Positions 1-9,887 of a stretch of DNA of 64,000 bases are shown here, piece after piece. The stretch is from Pseudomonadota bacterium. Its GTDB lineage: Bacteria; Pseudomonadota; Gammaproteobacteria; Steroidobacterales; Woeseiaceae. The first letter of the stretch is position 1; each line of letters begins with the position of its first letter. The notes under the pieces were generated by a model. It saw nothing but the letters and a program-made list of their open reading frames with translations, had not been told where the DNA came from and ran no database searches. A program made the translations under genes and the position numbers. The stretch covers positions 1 to 64,000 of the forward strand of contig JADFSP010000008.1 of NCBI GenBank assembly GCA_022560695.1. Direction: 5' to 3'.

Positions 1-1
1 G

Positions 2-3000
2 GAAACGTTTGCGGAGGACCAGGGTTTCGCAAACATACGTATTTATCTCGAAGATGGTCGCTATGCCGTGACCGACAAAGGCGGCCGCTACCATTTCGAG
101 GGCCTGAAACCCGGCACGCATGTCGCGCAACTCGATACCTTCACGGTACCGGAATTCTACGACGTGATCGGCTGTGACGAAGATCCCGATTTCGCGGGCC
201 GCGCCGATTCACAGTTCGTCAAACTGTTACCGGGCAGCCTGTTGCGCGCCGACTTTTACCTGCGCCGCCGGCCGGCGCCCGAGGGACGCCTCGAACTCGA
301 ACTGCGCAACGTCGGCACCGACAGCGCCGATAGGGTTGCTTACCACTTAACGCTCAACGGCATCGGCAATGTTGCGATCAGGAACATCGACGCGATGATA
401 TTGCTGCCCGACGGAGTCAACTATGTTCCGGGCTCGATGCGTATCGACGGCAAGAACCTCGGCGACCCGCATATGGGCCGGCAGGTGGTGTCGATGGCAT
501 TGCCGGATGTCAGCGGCAACTGGTCTGGCGAAGTCAGTTTCATTGCGAGCTTTGATCCGGAGACCAGTGGCGAACTCATCACGAAGGCACTGGCTAAATT
601 CGATACACCGATCGAGATCGGCCAGCAAACACCCGTCGCGGAGACGAAAATGCACCGCGAACCGGCGGTTGCGGCAAGCGAAGACTACGTGCTCGACCTC
701 GAATTCGGCGACCTGTTAGCGCAGTTGTCGCCCGAGGATCAGGTATTGCTGGATCTGCTGATCGAGGATTGGCAGGACCTGACCACGATAAAAATTTCAG
801 CCGTCGGGCACACGGACAGTCGCCCGATTGCCGCTCGAAACCGGCACGTGTTTGCGGACAATTACGCGCTGTCGCGGGCACGTGCCATGTCCGCTGCATT
901 CTATATTGCGGACGCGCTGGATATTCCTGACCGCAACATTCAGATCGAAGGGCAGGGCGCCGACAACCCGATCGCGAATGATGTCTCTGCAGCCGGCAGG
1001 CAGCAAAACAGGCGCGTCAGAATGGTCATGACCGGTTTGCGCCCGAGTCGCCCGTCATTCGTCGAAGTCACTCAGGAATCAAGCGGCACCAAGATAACGC
1101 GAACGATGGGAGCCGTACCCGGCATGGACGCCGTGCAGGACGAAGCCAGGGAATTGTTCGATGTCGAAGCCGGTCTGCCGTCGTCGCAGGTCGAGCCCGA
1201 TATCGACTCACTGGCACCGGGGATCGCAATGTTGTTGCCCGAGGCAAGCTTCGAACCGGCGATTCCGACGACGAAATTATCGATTCAGCACGAGCCGCAG
1301 CAAAGCGTGCGCGTGACCGTCAACGGGCATCCTGTCAGCATGCTGAATTTCGACGCCATGGGAGTGAACGGCGCTCGTACAGTCGCGGTATCGCGCTGGC
1401 GCGGCGTGAATCTCGACGATGGAGAAAACGTGATTCGCGCCGTGATCTTGAATACTGATGGCAGCCTCGCGAAAACGATCACTCGCAATATCTACTATTC
1501 GGGCCCGGCGATTCGCGGCGAATTCGTCAGCGACATGTCGACGCTGGTCGCCGATGGCAAGACCCGGCCGATTGTCGCCGTGCGTCTGTATGACCGTGCG
1601 GGCCGCCCGTCACGCCAGGGAACGATCGGCGCATATCGGGTCGACGCGCCGTACCGGTCCCGGTGGGAAGTCGAGAACGATCGCAAGAACGATCTGGTTA
1701 CGGTTGGCTCACGCGAACCCGTGTACCGTGTTGGCCCTGGTGGCGTCGCATTCATCGAGCTCGAGCCGACGACGCAGACGGGCGAGGTCACACTCAACCT
1801 GAAATTCGACAACCGGCGCGAGCAGGCAGTACGCGCCTGGCTCAGGCCAGCGCCTCGCGACTGGATTCTTGTCGGCTTTGCCGAAGGGACGGCTGGCTAC
1901 AATACCCTGTCCGACAATGCGATTGCAGCCGCGGCCGCAGGATTCGAAGATGGCTACTACGAGGACGGCCGTATTGCGTTCTTCGCCAAGGGCCAGATTG
2001 CCGGCGAGTATCTTCTGACGCTCGCGTACGACTCGGCGCGAGACCGGACCGAATCGCGAAACCGATTCGAGACGGTCGTCGATCCGAACGCATTTTACTC
2101 GCTGTACGCGGACACCAGCGAGCAGCGCTTCGAGGCCCCGAGCCAGCGCAAGCTCTTCGTCAAGCTCGAGCGCCAGCAGTTCTACGCTTTGTTCGGCGAT
2201 TTCGAGACAGGCCTGTCGGTCGCGGATCTTGCGCGATACGACCGGCGCTTCAACGGTCTGAAGAGTGAATACCGCGGTGACAACGTCGGCTATACGGTAT
2301 TCGCGGCCGAGACGAACCAGGCGTTCAACCGCGATGAGATACGCGGCGACGGCACATCGGGACTTTATCAGCTGAGCCGGGCGCCGATCATCGCCAATAG
2401 CGAGCAAGTCCGCATCGAGGTTCGTGATCGCTTCGACAGCGGCCAGGTCGTGAGCAGCCAAACCCTGAGCCGCTTCCTCGACTACAATCTCGATACACTG
2501 AACGGCACGCTGTTCTTCAAAAAACCCGTGCTCAGCCGGGACCTCAACTTCAATCCCATCTTCATCGTCGTCGAATACGAGTCGGCATCGACCAATTCCG
2601 AGGACGTGGTCGCTGGTGGGCGAGGGTCGCTGCGGTTCGCCAATGACACTGCCGAAATTGGCGTCACGCGCATCGACGACGGCAGCGCCGGCGCCGAAGC
2701 CGATCTTACGGGCGTCGATTTCCGCTGGCAGATCAACCCGCAGACGCTGCTCAAGGCGGAGTACGCCGAAACCAGTAATACGGTTGCCGGCGTCGAACAA
2801 AATGCTGCCGCGCACAGCATGGAACTCGAACACAACGGTGAAAATGTCGATGTACGCGCGTACATCCGCGAGGTAGACGATCAGTTCGGGCTTGGCCATC
2901 AATCGGCTGCGGACCGGGGCATGCGGCGTTTGGGCGTCGATGCACGCGGCAAGATCAGCGAGCGGCTGTTCATCGAAGGCGAGGCGGCCTGGCAACAAAA

Positions 3001-4297
3001 CCTCGAGACGGATGCGATCCGAAATCTTGCACGGGCGCAACTGCGTTATGAACGAGAGTCGTTTACCGGCACCGTGGGCGTAGCGCATGCTGAGGACAAG
3101 TTTGCCGATGGCGATACCCGGGCCAGCGATCTCGCGGAACTCAGCCTGGCGCGGAAATTCTTCAACGGAAAAATGATATTGCGTGTCAGCGGCAGCACGA
3201 AATTGAGCGGCGAAGCGGAAAGCACCGACTTCCCGAGCCGCTTCGTTATCGGCGCTAACTACCGAATTCGCGATGGCATCGAGTTGATTTCCGAGTATGA
3301 AAAAGCGAGTGGGCGTGACATCGATGCATCGATGAGCCGTGTTGGCATTCGCGCGACACCGTGGAGCCGGGCCCAGATCAACACGTCACTGACAAATGAG
3401 ATAACAGAGTATGGGCCGCGGCTGTTCGCAAATGTTGGTCTCGTGCAAGGGTTCCAGTTATCGGATCACTGGTCGCTCGACATCGGCGTTGATCAGACCG
3501 ATACGTTGGCGGCGCCCGATCCGCGGCAATTCGACACGGATCGCGAACTCGTGTCGGGATCCCTGAACGAGGACTTTCTCGCCGTATACACGGGTGCCAT
3601 GTACAGCTCGGATGCGTGGAGCGCGAATACACGCGTCGAGTACAGGAATTCGGATTCCGAAGAACGCACTTCGTTGCTGTTCGGCTGGTACCGGCAGCCG
3701 CAATCGGGACACGGCTTATCCGCTGCACTGACAATGTTCAGCAGCGAGGACATCAGCGGCGACGAGATGACGGCAGCCGACCTGAAATTCGGTTGGGCGT
3801 ATCGGCTGGCCGGCGGCAAGTGGTCGTTCCTGGATCGTGTGGATCTCATTTACGAGCACGTTCTTGCCAGTACCATCGAGCAAAACAGCTGGCGGCTGAT
3901 CAATAATTTCAACGCCAATCTGCGCATCAGCGCCGCGACGCAATTATCGTTGCAGTATGCGTTCAAATATGTACGCAATGAATTTGACGGTGTCGGTTAC
4001 AACGGCTACACAGACCTGGTCGGCTTCGATCTGCGTCGCGGTATTCGTGGTCGCTGGGACGTCGGCGCCAATACGAGCGTCTATCATTCGTACAGGTCGA
4101 AGGTCATTGACTATGGCTTCGGTGTGGATGTCGGCTACAACATCGGCCGCGACATGTGGCTGACACTCGGTTACAACATTGCGGGATTCCATGATAGTGA
4201 CTTCGCCCAGGCCCGCTACACGGCACAGGGTCCGTATCTGCGCTTCGCGATCAAGGCGAATCAGCGGTTGCTGAAAGATATCGCCGGACAGCGCTGA
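2..4297 (+). CDS. OmpA-domain giant outer-membrane protein (5' end outside window)
   Basis: The open frame runs in from the left edge without a stop, so the gene is 5'-truncated; the GTG at 68 is internal. The visible part is about 1431 residues. The first ~80 residues look like an SdrD_B/carboxypeptidase-regulatory-like fold (GGRYHFEGLKPGTH), followed by a DUF11-like beta domain. An OmpA C-terminal peptidoglycan-binding domain lies near residues 260-345 (VGHTDSRP, then ALSRARA, GQGADNP, NRRVRM). An invasin-like Ig domain (LVADGKTRPIVAVRLYDRAG) follows near 510. The C-terminal ~800 residues are rich in aromatic, alternating-polarity strands typical of a beta-barrel. Probable role is outer-membrane anchoring or surface display; substrate and partners are unknown. 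The OmpA domain is clear, the barrel is inferred. Confidence 0.75.
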   Translation, partial: ETFAEDQGFANIRIYLEDGRYAVTDKGGRYHFEGLKPGTHVAQLDTFTVPEFYDVIGCDEDPDFAGRADSQFVKLLPGSLLRADFYLRRRPAPEGRLELELRNVGTDSADRVAYHLTLNGIGNVAIRNIDAMILLPDGVNYVPGSMRIDGKNLGDPHMGRQVVSMALPDVSGNWSGEVSFIASFDPETSGELITKALAKFDTPIEIGQQTPVAETKMHREPAVAASEDYVLDLEFGDLLAQLSPEDQVLLDLLIEDWQDLTTIKISAVGHTDSRPIAARNRHVFADNYALSRARAMSAAFYIADALDIPDRNIQIEGQGADNPIANDVSAAGRQQNRRVRMVMTGLRPSRPSFVEVTQESSGTKITRTMGAVPGMDAVQDEARELFDVEAGLPSSQVEPDIDSLAPGIAMLLPEASFEPAIPTTKLSIQHEPQQSVRVTVNGHPVSMLNFDAMGVNGARTVAVSRWRGVNLDDGENVIRAVILNTDGSLAKTITRNIYYSGPAIRGEFVSDMSTLVADGKTRPIVAVRLYDRAGRPSRQGTIGAYRVDAPYRSRWEVENDRKNDLVTVGSREPVYRVGPGGVAFIELEPTTQTGEVTLNLKFDNRREQAVRAWLRPAPRDWILVGFAEGTAGYNTLSDNAIAAAAAGFEDGYYEDGRIAFFAKGQIAGEYLLTLAYDSARDRTESRNRFETVVDPNAFYSLYADTSEQRFEAPSQRKLFVKLERQQFYALFGDFETGLSVADLARYDRRFNGLKSEYRGDNVGYTVFAAETNQAFNRDEIRGDGTSGLYQLSRAPIIANSEQVRIEVRDRFDSGQVVSSQTLSRFLDYNLDTLNGTLFFKKPVLSRDLNFNPIFIVVEYESASTNSEDVVAGGRGSLRFANDTAEIGVTRIDDGSAGAEADLTGVDFRWQINPQTLLKAEYAETSNTVAGVEQNAAAHSMELEHNGENVDVRAYIREVDDQFGLGHQSAADRGMRRLGVDARGKISERLFIEGEAAWQQNLETDAIRNLARAQLRYERESFTGTVGVAHAEDKFADGDTRASDLAELSLARKFFNGKMILRVSGSTKLSGEAESTDFPSRFVIGANYRIRDGIELISEYEKASGRDIDASMSRVGIRATPWSRAQINTSLTNEITEYGPRLFANVGLVQGFQLSDHWSLDIGVDQTDTLAAPDPRQFDTDRELVSGSLNEDFLAVYTGAMYSSDAWSANTRVEYRNSDSEERTSLLFGWYRQPQSGHGLSAALTMFSSEDISGDEMTAADLKFGWAYRLAGGKWSFLDRVDLIYEHVLASTIEQNSWRLINNFNANLRISAATQLSLQYAFKYVRNEFDGVGYNGYTDLVGFDLRRGIRGRWDVGANTSVYHSYRSKVIDYGFGVDVGYNIGRDMWLTLGYNIAGFHDSDFAQARYTAQGPYLRFAIKANQRLLKDIAGQR

Positions 4298-4420
4298 AAC
4301 TCTGTCAACGCGGCAATGACCGAGCACCGGGCAGGTCGGGATCAAATCGCCGCGAATTTCTGAACATTCACGGACAATGCCGTAAAGCCAAGCGGCACGG
4401 AACCGTGTAACCTGTCGGCC

Positions 4421-6340
4421 GTGACCAGTCTGTCCGAATTCTTTGGCGACCACAGTCCACTGCTGAAATTGTTACCCGGCTTTCGACCTCGAGCAGGTCA
4501 GGCGTGGATGGCCGAGACCGTGGCCGAGACGCTGGCGAATTTCGACAAAGTGATCGTCGAGGCTGGAACCGGCACGGGCAAGACCTTCGCCTACCTGTTG
4601 CCTGCAATATTGAGCGGTCGCAAGACGATCATCAGCACCGGGACGAAAGCGTTGCAGGATCAGCTGTATCATCGCGACCTGCCGCTCATCAGTCAGGCTG
4701 TCGGCCGGCCCGTCACGACTGCACTGCTGAAGGGTCGTGCAAACTATCTGTGCTTGCAACGGCTGGCGCAAATCGATGACGTTCCGGGCGCGCTCGTCGA
4801 CGACCTGCAATCGGTGCGCGAATGGCGGCACCGCACAGACAGTGGCGACCGGGCCGAATTGACCGAAGTCGCCGAAGATTCCGCCATCTGGCCGCTGGTG
4901 ACATCGACCGTCGACAACTGCCTGGGGCAGAGATGCCCGCAATACTCGGACTGCCATGTCGCCAAGGCGAGACGGGCGGCGCAAGAGGCCGACCTGGTGG
5001 TTGTCAACCACCACTTGCTGCTGGCGGACCTTGCGATGAAAGAAAGCGGCTTCGTCGAATTCTTGCCCGGCGCCGATGCGATCATCCTCGATGAGGCCCA
5101 TCAGATTCCCGATCTCGCCGTGCAATTCTTCGGTGTTGCATTGGGCAGCCGCGAGCTGGAGCGTATCGTCGACGAGGTGCGTGCGGCGACGCTGTCGCTC
5201 AACCAGGCCGAGCTGCAACGCAGAGTCGATAATCTGCAGACCGCGGTTCGTGCACTGCGTGCGGATGCGCCGCGGAAGGAAGGTAAGTACCAGCTCGGTG
5301 AGGTGCTGCCCGACATGCGGGAATCACTGGACTCTTTACGCGCAGCTCTGGGTGATTTGATGATCGCACTCGGAGGTCTCAGCGATGCGTCCGTTGAGAT
5401 CGAAAAACTCCATGAACGACTGCTTGGTGCAACGGAACGCCTGACGCTGCTCGTCAGCGACGATGACTGGGACGGACTGCGCTGGCTCGAGGTGAATCCG
5501 CGCAGCATACGCATGAATCTGACGCCGCTGGATGTGTCCGAAACGCTTTCTGCCTTGACGGACAACAGCAATCAGGCCTGGGTCTTCACGTCAGCGACGC
5601 TCGCGATCGGCGACGACTTTTCCCATTTCACGTCGCGCATGGGCCTCAATCGTGTGACGGCCCTGACGTTTCCCAGCCCTTACGCTGTGGAAGACAACGG
5701 GCTTATCTACCTGCCCCCGGATTTGCCGCAACCGTCGGACGCCGGGCATACGCATGCGATGCTCGAGGCCGTCATGCCATTGTTAAAATTGACCACGGGC
5801 GGGCTGTTCTGCCTGTTCACGAGTCACCGTGCCTTGAACCTTGCGAAAAAATGGGTGCGAAGCCACAGGTCGCGATTGTCTGGCCGCAAACTGCTCGTGC
5901 AGGGCAGTGCGCCACGTGATGACCTGTTGCGGCGCTTTCGCGAAGCCGGCAACGCCGTGCTGCTCGGGACCGGGAGTTTCTGGGAGGGCGTCGACGTGCG
6001 CGGCCAGGCATTGACGATCGTCGCCATCGACAAGCTGCCGTTTGCGTCCCCGGCCGATCCGCTGATGATGGCTCGTTTGGAGTACATCCGACGCCAGGGC
6101 GGTAACGGTTTTCCCGAACATCAACTGCCGCAGGCCGTGCTGGCATTGAAACAGGGAGCAGGCCGTTTGCTCCGTGACCAAAGCGACTACGGTGTCGTGG
6201 TGCTGTGCGACCCGCGTCTGACATCGAAAAGTTACGGCGGCACATTTCTCAAGAGTCTGGAGCCCATGTCGACTACGTCGTCACTGCGAGACGTCCGTCA
6301 ATTTCTTGCGCGACACGAACGATCGGGCGAGGTCGCGTGA
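4421..6340 (+). CDS. yoaA: ATP-dependent DNA helicase, YoaA/DinG (XPD-like) family
   Basis: Superfamily 2 iron-sulfur helicase of 639 residues, close to the usual YoaA length. Walker A is EAGTGTGKT (about residues 47-55) and the DEAH box is LDEAH (about 223-227). Four cysteines near 111, 167, 172 and 178 are placed as the XPD-type 4Fe-4S ligands. C-terminal helicase motifs include GSFWEGVDVRG and QGAGRLLR. Family members unwind forked DNA during replication repair. The start is GTG. The stop overlaps the tsaB start in a GTGA tetranucleotide, so the two are probably co-transcribed. DinG is the main alternative name; the E. coli gene next to tsaB is yoaA, which favours this assignment. Confidence 0.92.
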   Translation: MTSLSEFFGDHSPLLKLLPGFRPRAGQAWMAETVAETLANFDKVIVEAGTGTGKTFAYLLPAILSGRKTIISTGTKALQDQLYHRDLPLISQAVGRPVTTALLKGRANYLCLQRLAQIDDVPGALVDDLQSVREWRHRTDSGDRAELTEVAEDSAIWPLVTSTVDNCLGQRCPQYSDCHVAKARRAAQEADLVVVNHHLLLADLAMKESGFVEFLPGADAIILDEAHQIPDLAVQFFGVALGSRELERIVDEVRAATLSLNQAELQRRVDNLQTAVRALRADAPRKEGKYQLGEVLPDMRESLDSLRAALGDLMIALGGLSDASVEIEKLHERLLGATERLTLLVSDDDWDGLRWLEVNPRSIRMNLTPLDVSETLSALTDNSNQAWVFTSATLAIGDDFSHFTSRMGLNRVTALTFPSPYAVEDNGLIYLPPDLPQPSDAGHTHAMLEAVMPLLKLTTGGLFCLFTSHRALNLAKKWVRSHRSRLSGRKLLVQGSAPRDDLLRRFREAGNAVLLGTGSFWEGVDVRGQALTIVAIDKLPFASPADPLMMARLEYIRRQGGNGFPEHQLPQAVLALKQGAGRLLRDQSDYGVVVLCDPRLTSKSYGGTFLKSLEPMSTTSSLRDVRQFLARHERSGEVA

Positions 6341-7035
6341 AACTGCTGGCGCTCGATACGTCGTCACTCGCGTGTTCGGTAGCCTTGCAGGTCGGCGAAC
6401 AGATCCTGGACCGGCACGAAGAGCAGGACCGTCAACACACGCGCATTCTGGTACCGATGATCTCGGCCTTACTCGCCGAAGCGGGAATTACCCTCAGGGA
6501 ACTGGATGCGATCGTGCTCGGCAACGGGCCAGGATCGTTCATCGGTGTGCGCATTGCCGCATCGGTAGCGCAAGGACTTGCGTTTGGTTCCGGCCTGAAG
6601 ATTGTGCCTGTGTCATCGATGGCAGCGATTGCCGCGCGAGTTTTCTCGGAGACGGCGGCGAGCGAAGTTGTCGTAGCCCAGGACGCGCATATGCAGGAGA
6701 TATACCTGGGGATCTACGGTTCCGATGATCGTGGCTTGCCCGTCGATGTGATTGCTGAGCGGCTGCACGGGCAGTCGGCGATCCCCGAACTCGGCAAGGC
6801 AAGGTCCGGTCAGTGTGTTGCCGCGGGATATGGCTGGCAACGTTACCCGGCGCTGCTTGCGGCAAACCGGGCGCTTATCGACGACATCCTGGATATCCAG
6901 TACCCGTCGGCGCGACATCTGTTGCCCCTGGGCGCCGACTTGATGAGATGCGGCGCGGCAGTCGACCCTGAAGACGTCATTCCTGCGTACCTGAGACAGA
7001 AGGTCGCCGACAGGTCCGCGCCGACCCATCCATAG
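6337..7035 (+). CDS. tsaB: tRNA threonylcarbamoyladenosine biosynthesis protein TsaB
   Basis: TsaB is the inactive TsaD paralogue that, with TsaD and TsaE, completes t6A37 modification of ANN-decoding tRNAs. The N-terminus LLALDTSSLACSVAL is the ASKHA-fold phosphate-binding region, and GNGPGSFIGVRIAAS is the family signature. It is 232 residues, matching E. coli TsaB (231). The open frame extends upstream into yoaA, but the GTG at 6337 gives the canonical N-terminus and a 4-base overlap with the yoaA stop. Co-translation with yoaA is therefore likely. Confidence 0.93.
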   Translation: MKLLALDTSSLACSVALQVGEQILDRHEEQDRQHTRILVPMISALLAEAGITLRELDAIVLGNGPGSFIGVRIAASVAQGLAFGSGLKIVPVSSMAAIAARVFSETAASEVVVAQDAHMQEIYLGIYGSDDRGLPVDVIAERLHGQSAIPELGKARSGQCVAAGYGWQRYPALLAANRALIDDILDIQYPSARHLLPLGADLMRCGAAVDPEDVIPAYLRQKVADRSAPTHP

Positions 7036-7049
7036 CGGATTTGAAATCA

Positions 7050-8150
7050 ATGGCGGGATCAACGAGCTATATTGCCCGATTGGCAGTCAGCGTTGTCTCG
7101 CTGAGTGTATTCGCGCTGCCGGCGGCGGCCGAAGACAGCGACTCGTCCTGGGTCGACCGAATTCGATTCAAGGGTGACATCCGCCTGCGTTACGAGGGCA
7201 TTGACGAGGAAGGCGGTCAAGACCGCAGCAGAGCTCGATTTCGTACACGATTTGGCCTGACGGCCGATGTTGACGATGATGTCAGCGTGGTATTGCGACT
7301 TGCGAGTGGCGGCGGCAACCCCGTGTCCACAAATCAGACCATCGGCGACGGATTTTCGACCAAGGACATCGGCATCGATCTCGCGTACGTGGACTGGTCC
7401 GTCAACGATCAGCTGCACATCTATGGCGGCAAAATGAAAAATCCGTTTTTCCGTGCCGGTTCCGTGCCGCTCATTTGGGACAGCGATCTGAATCCCGAGG
7501 GTGTGGCGGTGAAATACACTTCCGGCAGGTTCTTCGGCGCGGCAGCGATATATTCGGTTGAGGAACGTAGCGCAGCCGCCGACTCGCTGTTGTACGTGAC
7601 CCAGGCCGGATTCAAGTTCGACGTTGGCAATGACGCGACCGTGACCGCAGGTATCGGTTATTTTGCCTACACGAACACCGTCGGCAACGAGCCGTTCTTC
7701 AATGGCCGTACGAAGGGCAACTCCGTTGACGCCGCCGGCGATTACGTTTTCGACTACAAGGATGTCGAAATATTTGCACAGTTCGATTCAGAAATCGCTG
7801 GCTGGCCGCTGCGATTTTACGCGCACGCCGCACAGAACAGGGAAGTCGACGCCGAAGATACAGCTTACGCGGTCGGCGTGAAGATCGGCGCAGCCAGACA
7901 GCAGGGAAAATCGGAATTCAGCTGGACTTACGAAGACATCGAAGCCGATTCTGTAATCGGTACATTCAACGATTCCGATTTCGGTGGCGGCGGCACAGAT
8001 TCTTCCGGTCATATCCTGAGGGGCAAGTACGCTCTGTCGAAGCGAGTTACGATCGGTGGCACACTGTTCGTCAATGAAGTCGATAGCTTCCAGGGAACCG
8101 AGCACGACTACAGACGAATTCAGCTTGACGTCGAGTTCAAATTTGATTGA
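7050..8150 (+). CDS. putative porin
   Basis: Signal peptide followed by a porin-like barrel. The N-terminus is a hydrophobic stretch ending ALPAAAEDS, consistent with cleavage after AAA. The mature part opens with IRFKGDIRLRYEGID and has repeated alternating strands ending in a C-terminal aromatic (QLDVEFKFD is close to, but not exactly, the usual terminal F). The family resembles the putative-porin Porin_5/DUF3373 group. The start is ATG at 7050; a TTG at 7041 would add three residues. It lies 15 bp after tsaB and may be read from the same transcript. The substrate is not predictable. Confidence 0.75.
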   Translation: MAGSTSYIARLAVSVVSLSVFALPAAAEDSDSSWVDRIRFKGDIRLRYEGIDEEGGQDRSRARFRTRFGLTADVDDDVSVVLRLASGGGNPVSTNQTIGDGFSTKDIGIDLAYVDWSVNDQLHIYGGKMKNPFFRAGSVPLIWDSDLNPEGVAVKYTSGRFFGAAAIYSVEERSAAADSLLYVTQAGFKFDVGNDATVTAGIGYFAYTNTVGNEPFFNGRTKGNSVDAAGDYVFDYKDVEIFAQFDSEIAGWPLRFYAHAAQNREVDAEDTAYAVGVKIGAARQQGKSEFSWTYEDIEADSVIGTFNDSDFGGGGTDSSGHILRGKYALSKRVTIGGTLFVNEVDSFQGTEHDYRRIQLDVEFKFD

Positions 8151-8202
8151 CTCTTGATTTTCACCAGTTTCAACAGCAGAAAATGCAAGTGATTAACGTT
8201 CA

Positions 8203-8691
8203 ATGATGATCCCGGGCAAGCGCGAACTGAATTTTGCGGGCTTCCTGTTTTGTGCCGGCATGATGGCGTACGCGTTATATGCCGAATACGTTCTGTATCT
8301 TGATCCGTGCCCGCTGTGCGTCTTCCAGCGCATGGCAGTGATCATGCTTGGTGTGGTCTTGCTCGTCGCTGCAGTGCACGATCCACAGGGGCGGTCGAAG
8401 TATGTGTATGCAGGTCTGGCGGCGCTATCTGCCGCGGTTGGTGCGGGCGTCGCCGGTTGGCACGTCCGGCTGCAGCATCTGCCGCCTGACAACATACCTT
8501 CTTGCGGCCCCGGCCTCGATTACATGCTGGATAACTTTCCGCTTGGAGATGCGCTCAAAATGGTGTTTGCCGGGTCCGGTGAGTGCGCAAGTATTGACTG
8601 GCAGCTGCTGGGGCTGTCGATGCCCGCGTGGGTCCTGATCGCCGTGCTGGCCGCGGGCGGCATGGGCGTCTGGAACAATCTACGTCAGTAG
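8203..8691 (+). CDS. dsbB: disulfide bond formation protein B
   Basis: Inner-membrane quinone reductase that reoxidises periplasmic DsbA. The protein has 162 residues with four hydrophobic helices. The first redox pair is C36-P-L-C39 in the first periplasmic loop; the second is C101 and C128 in the second loop, the standard DsbB layout. The start at 8203 has a second ATG directly after it. The 3' end overlaps the convergent dapE by 12 bp. Confidence 0.95.
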   Translation: MMIPGKRELNFAGFLFCAGMMAYALYAEYVLYLDPCPLCVFQRMAVIMLGVVLLVAAVHDPQGRSKYVYAGLAALSAAVGAGVAGWHVRLQHLPPDNIPSCGPGLDYMLDNFPLGDALKMVFAGSGECASIDWQLLGLSMPAWVLIAVLAAGGMGVWNNLRQ

Positions 8692-9837
8692 CAGCAACTC
8701 CATGATGCGCTGGTACATTTGGGCGAGTTTCGCGACGTCAGCAACGCGAACGTGTTCATCAGCCCTGTGTATCGATGCATGAACCGGGCCGAGCTCGACG
8801 ACATCCGCACCGGCTGGGGCGATGAAGCGCCCGTCCGATGTGCCACCCCCCGTGGACAATTCCGGGTCCTTGCCGCTTTGCTCGCGCACGGCACGGCTGA
8901 CCGCGTCGATGAGCTTGCCGGGCCCGGTGAGAAACGGCTCACCAGAGAGGTGCCAGGTCAGCTCGTAGTCGACACTGTGCCGGTCCAGCAACTCGGCAAC
9001 TCTGCTCTTCAGGGATTCATGATCCCACTCGGTTGAGTAGCGAAAGTTGAATCGGGTTGAAAGCTCCGCCGGGGTGACGTTTGGGGCGCCGCTATCGCTG
9101 TGTATATTGACGACCTGAAAACTCGTCGGTGGGAAATTTTCATTGCCGCGATCCCACTCCACATTGTGCAGTTCATCGAGAATCGGTGCGAAGCGGCTAA
9201 TCGGGTTATTCGCGAGCTGCGGATACGCCACATGGCCTTGCGTGCCATTGATTTTCAACATGCCGCTCAGTGACCCGCGGCGGCCGACGCGCACGACATC
9301 GCCAAGCTCGTCGAGGCTGGACGGTTCGCCGATGACGCACCAGTCAATTTTTTCGCCTCGCGCAGTCAGCGAATCAACGACTTTCAGAGTGCCATCGCGG
9401 GCGCGGCCTTCCTCGTCACTCGTAATCAACATGGCAAGACTGCCCGTGTGGCCGGGATTGGCCGCGACAAATCGTTCGATCGCCACAATCATGGCGGCAA
9501 GCCCGCTCTTCATATCGGCGGAGCCGCGTCCGTACAGCAAACCGTCTTTGAATACCGGCTCGAACGGATCAGTCTGCCAGTCTTCCAGGCGTCCTGCCGG
9601 GACGACGTCGGTGTGACCGGCAAAGCACAACAACGGCCCCGTTTTACCACGGCGCGCCCACAGATTACTGACGTCGCCGAACGGCATGTGTTCGCAACGA
9701 AAGCCTGATGTCCGCAAGCGATCTGCGATGACCTGCTGGCAACCGGCGTCCTCCGGCGTGACCGACGGACGCCGAATCAGATCGCACAGCAGGTGAATCG
9801 CCGGGTGGTCGGGCAGGTGCCCGTCAGTTTTTGACAT
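8680..9837 (-). CDS. dapE: succinyl-diaminopimelate desuccinylase
   Basis: M20 zinc hydrolase that converts N-succinyl-LL-2,6-diaminopimelate to LL-DAP and succinate, supplying lysine and peptidoglycan cross-links. It is 385 residues. The metal-binding motif FAGHTDVVPAG, then SADMKSGLAAM, TSDEEG and GGTSDGRF are all present. It is the last gene of a minus-strand run map-(46-aa ORF)-dapD-yffB-like-dapE. The yffB-dapE order also occurs in E. coli. Its end overlaps the convergent dsbB by 12 bp. Confidence 0.96.
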   Translation of the reverse strand: MSKTDGHLPDHPAIHLLCDLIRRPSVTPEDAGCQQVIADRLRTSGFRCEHMPFGDVSNLWARRGKTGPLLCFAGHTDVVPAGRLEDWQTDPFEPVFKDGLLYGRGSADMKSGLAAMIVAIERFVAANPGHTGSLAMLITSDEEGRARDGTLKVVDSLTARGEKIDWCVIGEPSSLDELGDVVRVGRRGSLSGMLKINGTQGHVAYPQLANNPISRFAPILDELHNVEWDRGNENFPPTSFQVVNIHSDSGAPNVTPAELSTRFNFRYSTEWDHESLKSRVAELLDRHSVDYELTWHLSGEPFLTGPGKLIDAVSRAVREQSGKDPELSTGGGTSDGRFIAPAGADVVELGPVHASIHRADEHVRVADVAKLAQMYQRIMELLLLT

Positions 9838-9887
9838 TGATGATCAGAATAGTCGATAGCTGCAAGAAAGAACCTGGAACAAACTTC

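Noticed and set aside
1709..3088. 459-codon minus-strand open frame opposite the OmpA-domain gene
   Set aside because: No domain or signal; it mirrors codon bias of the sense gene.
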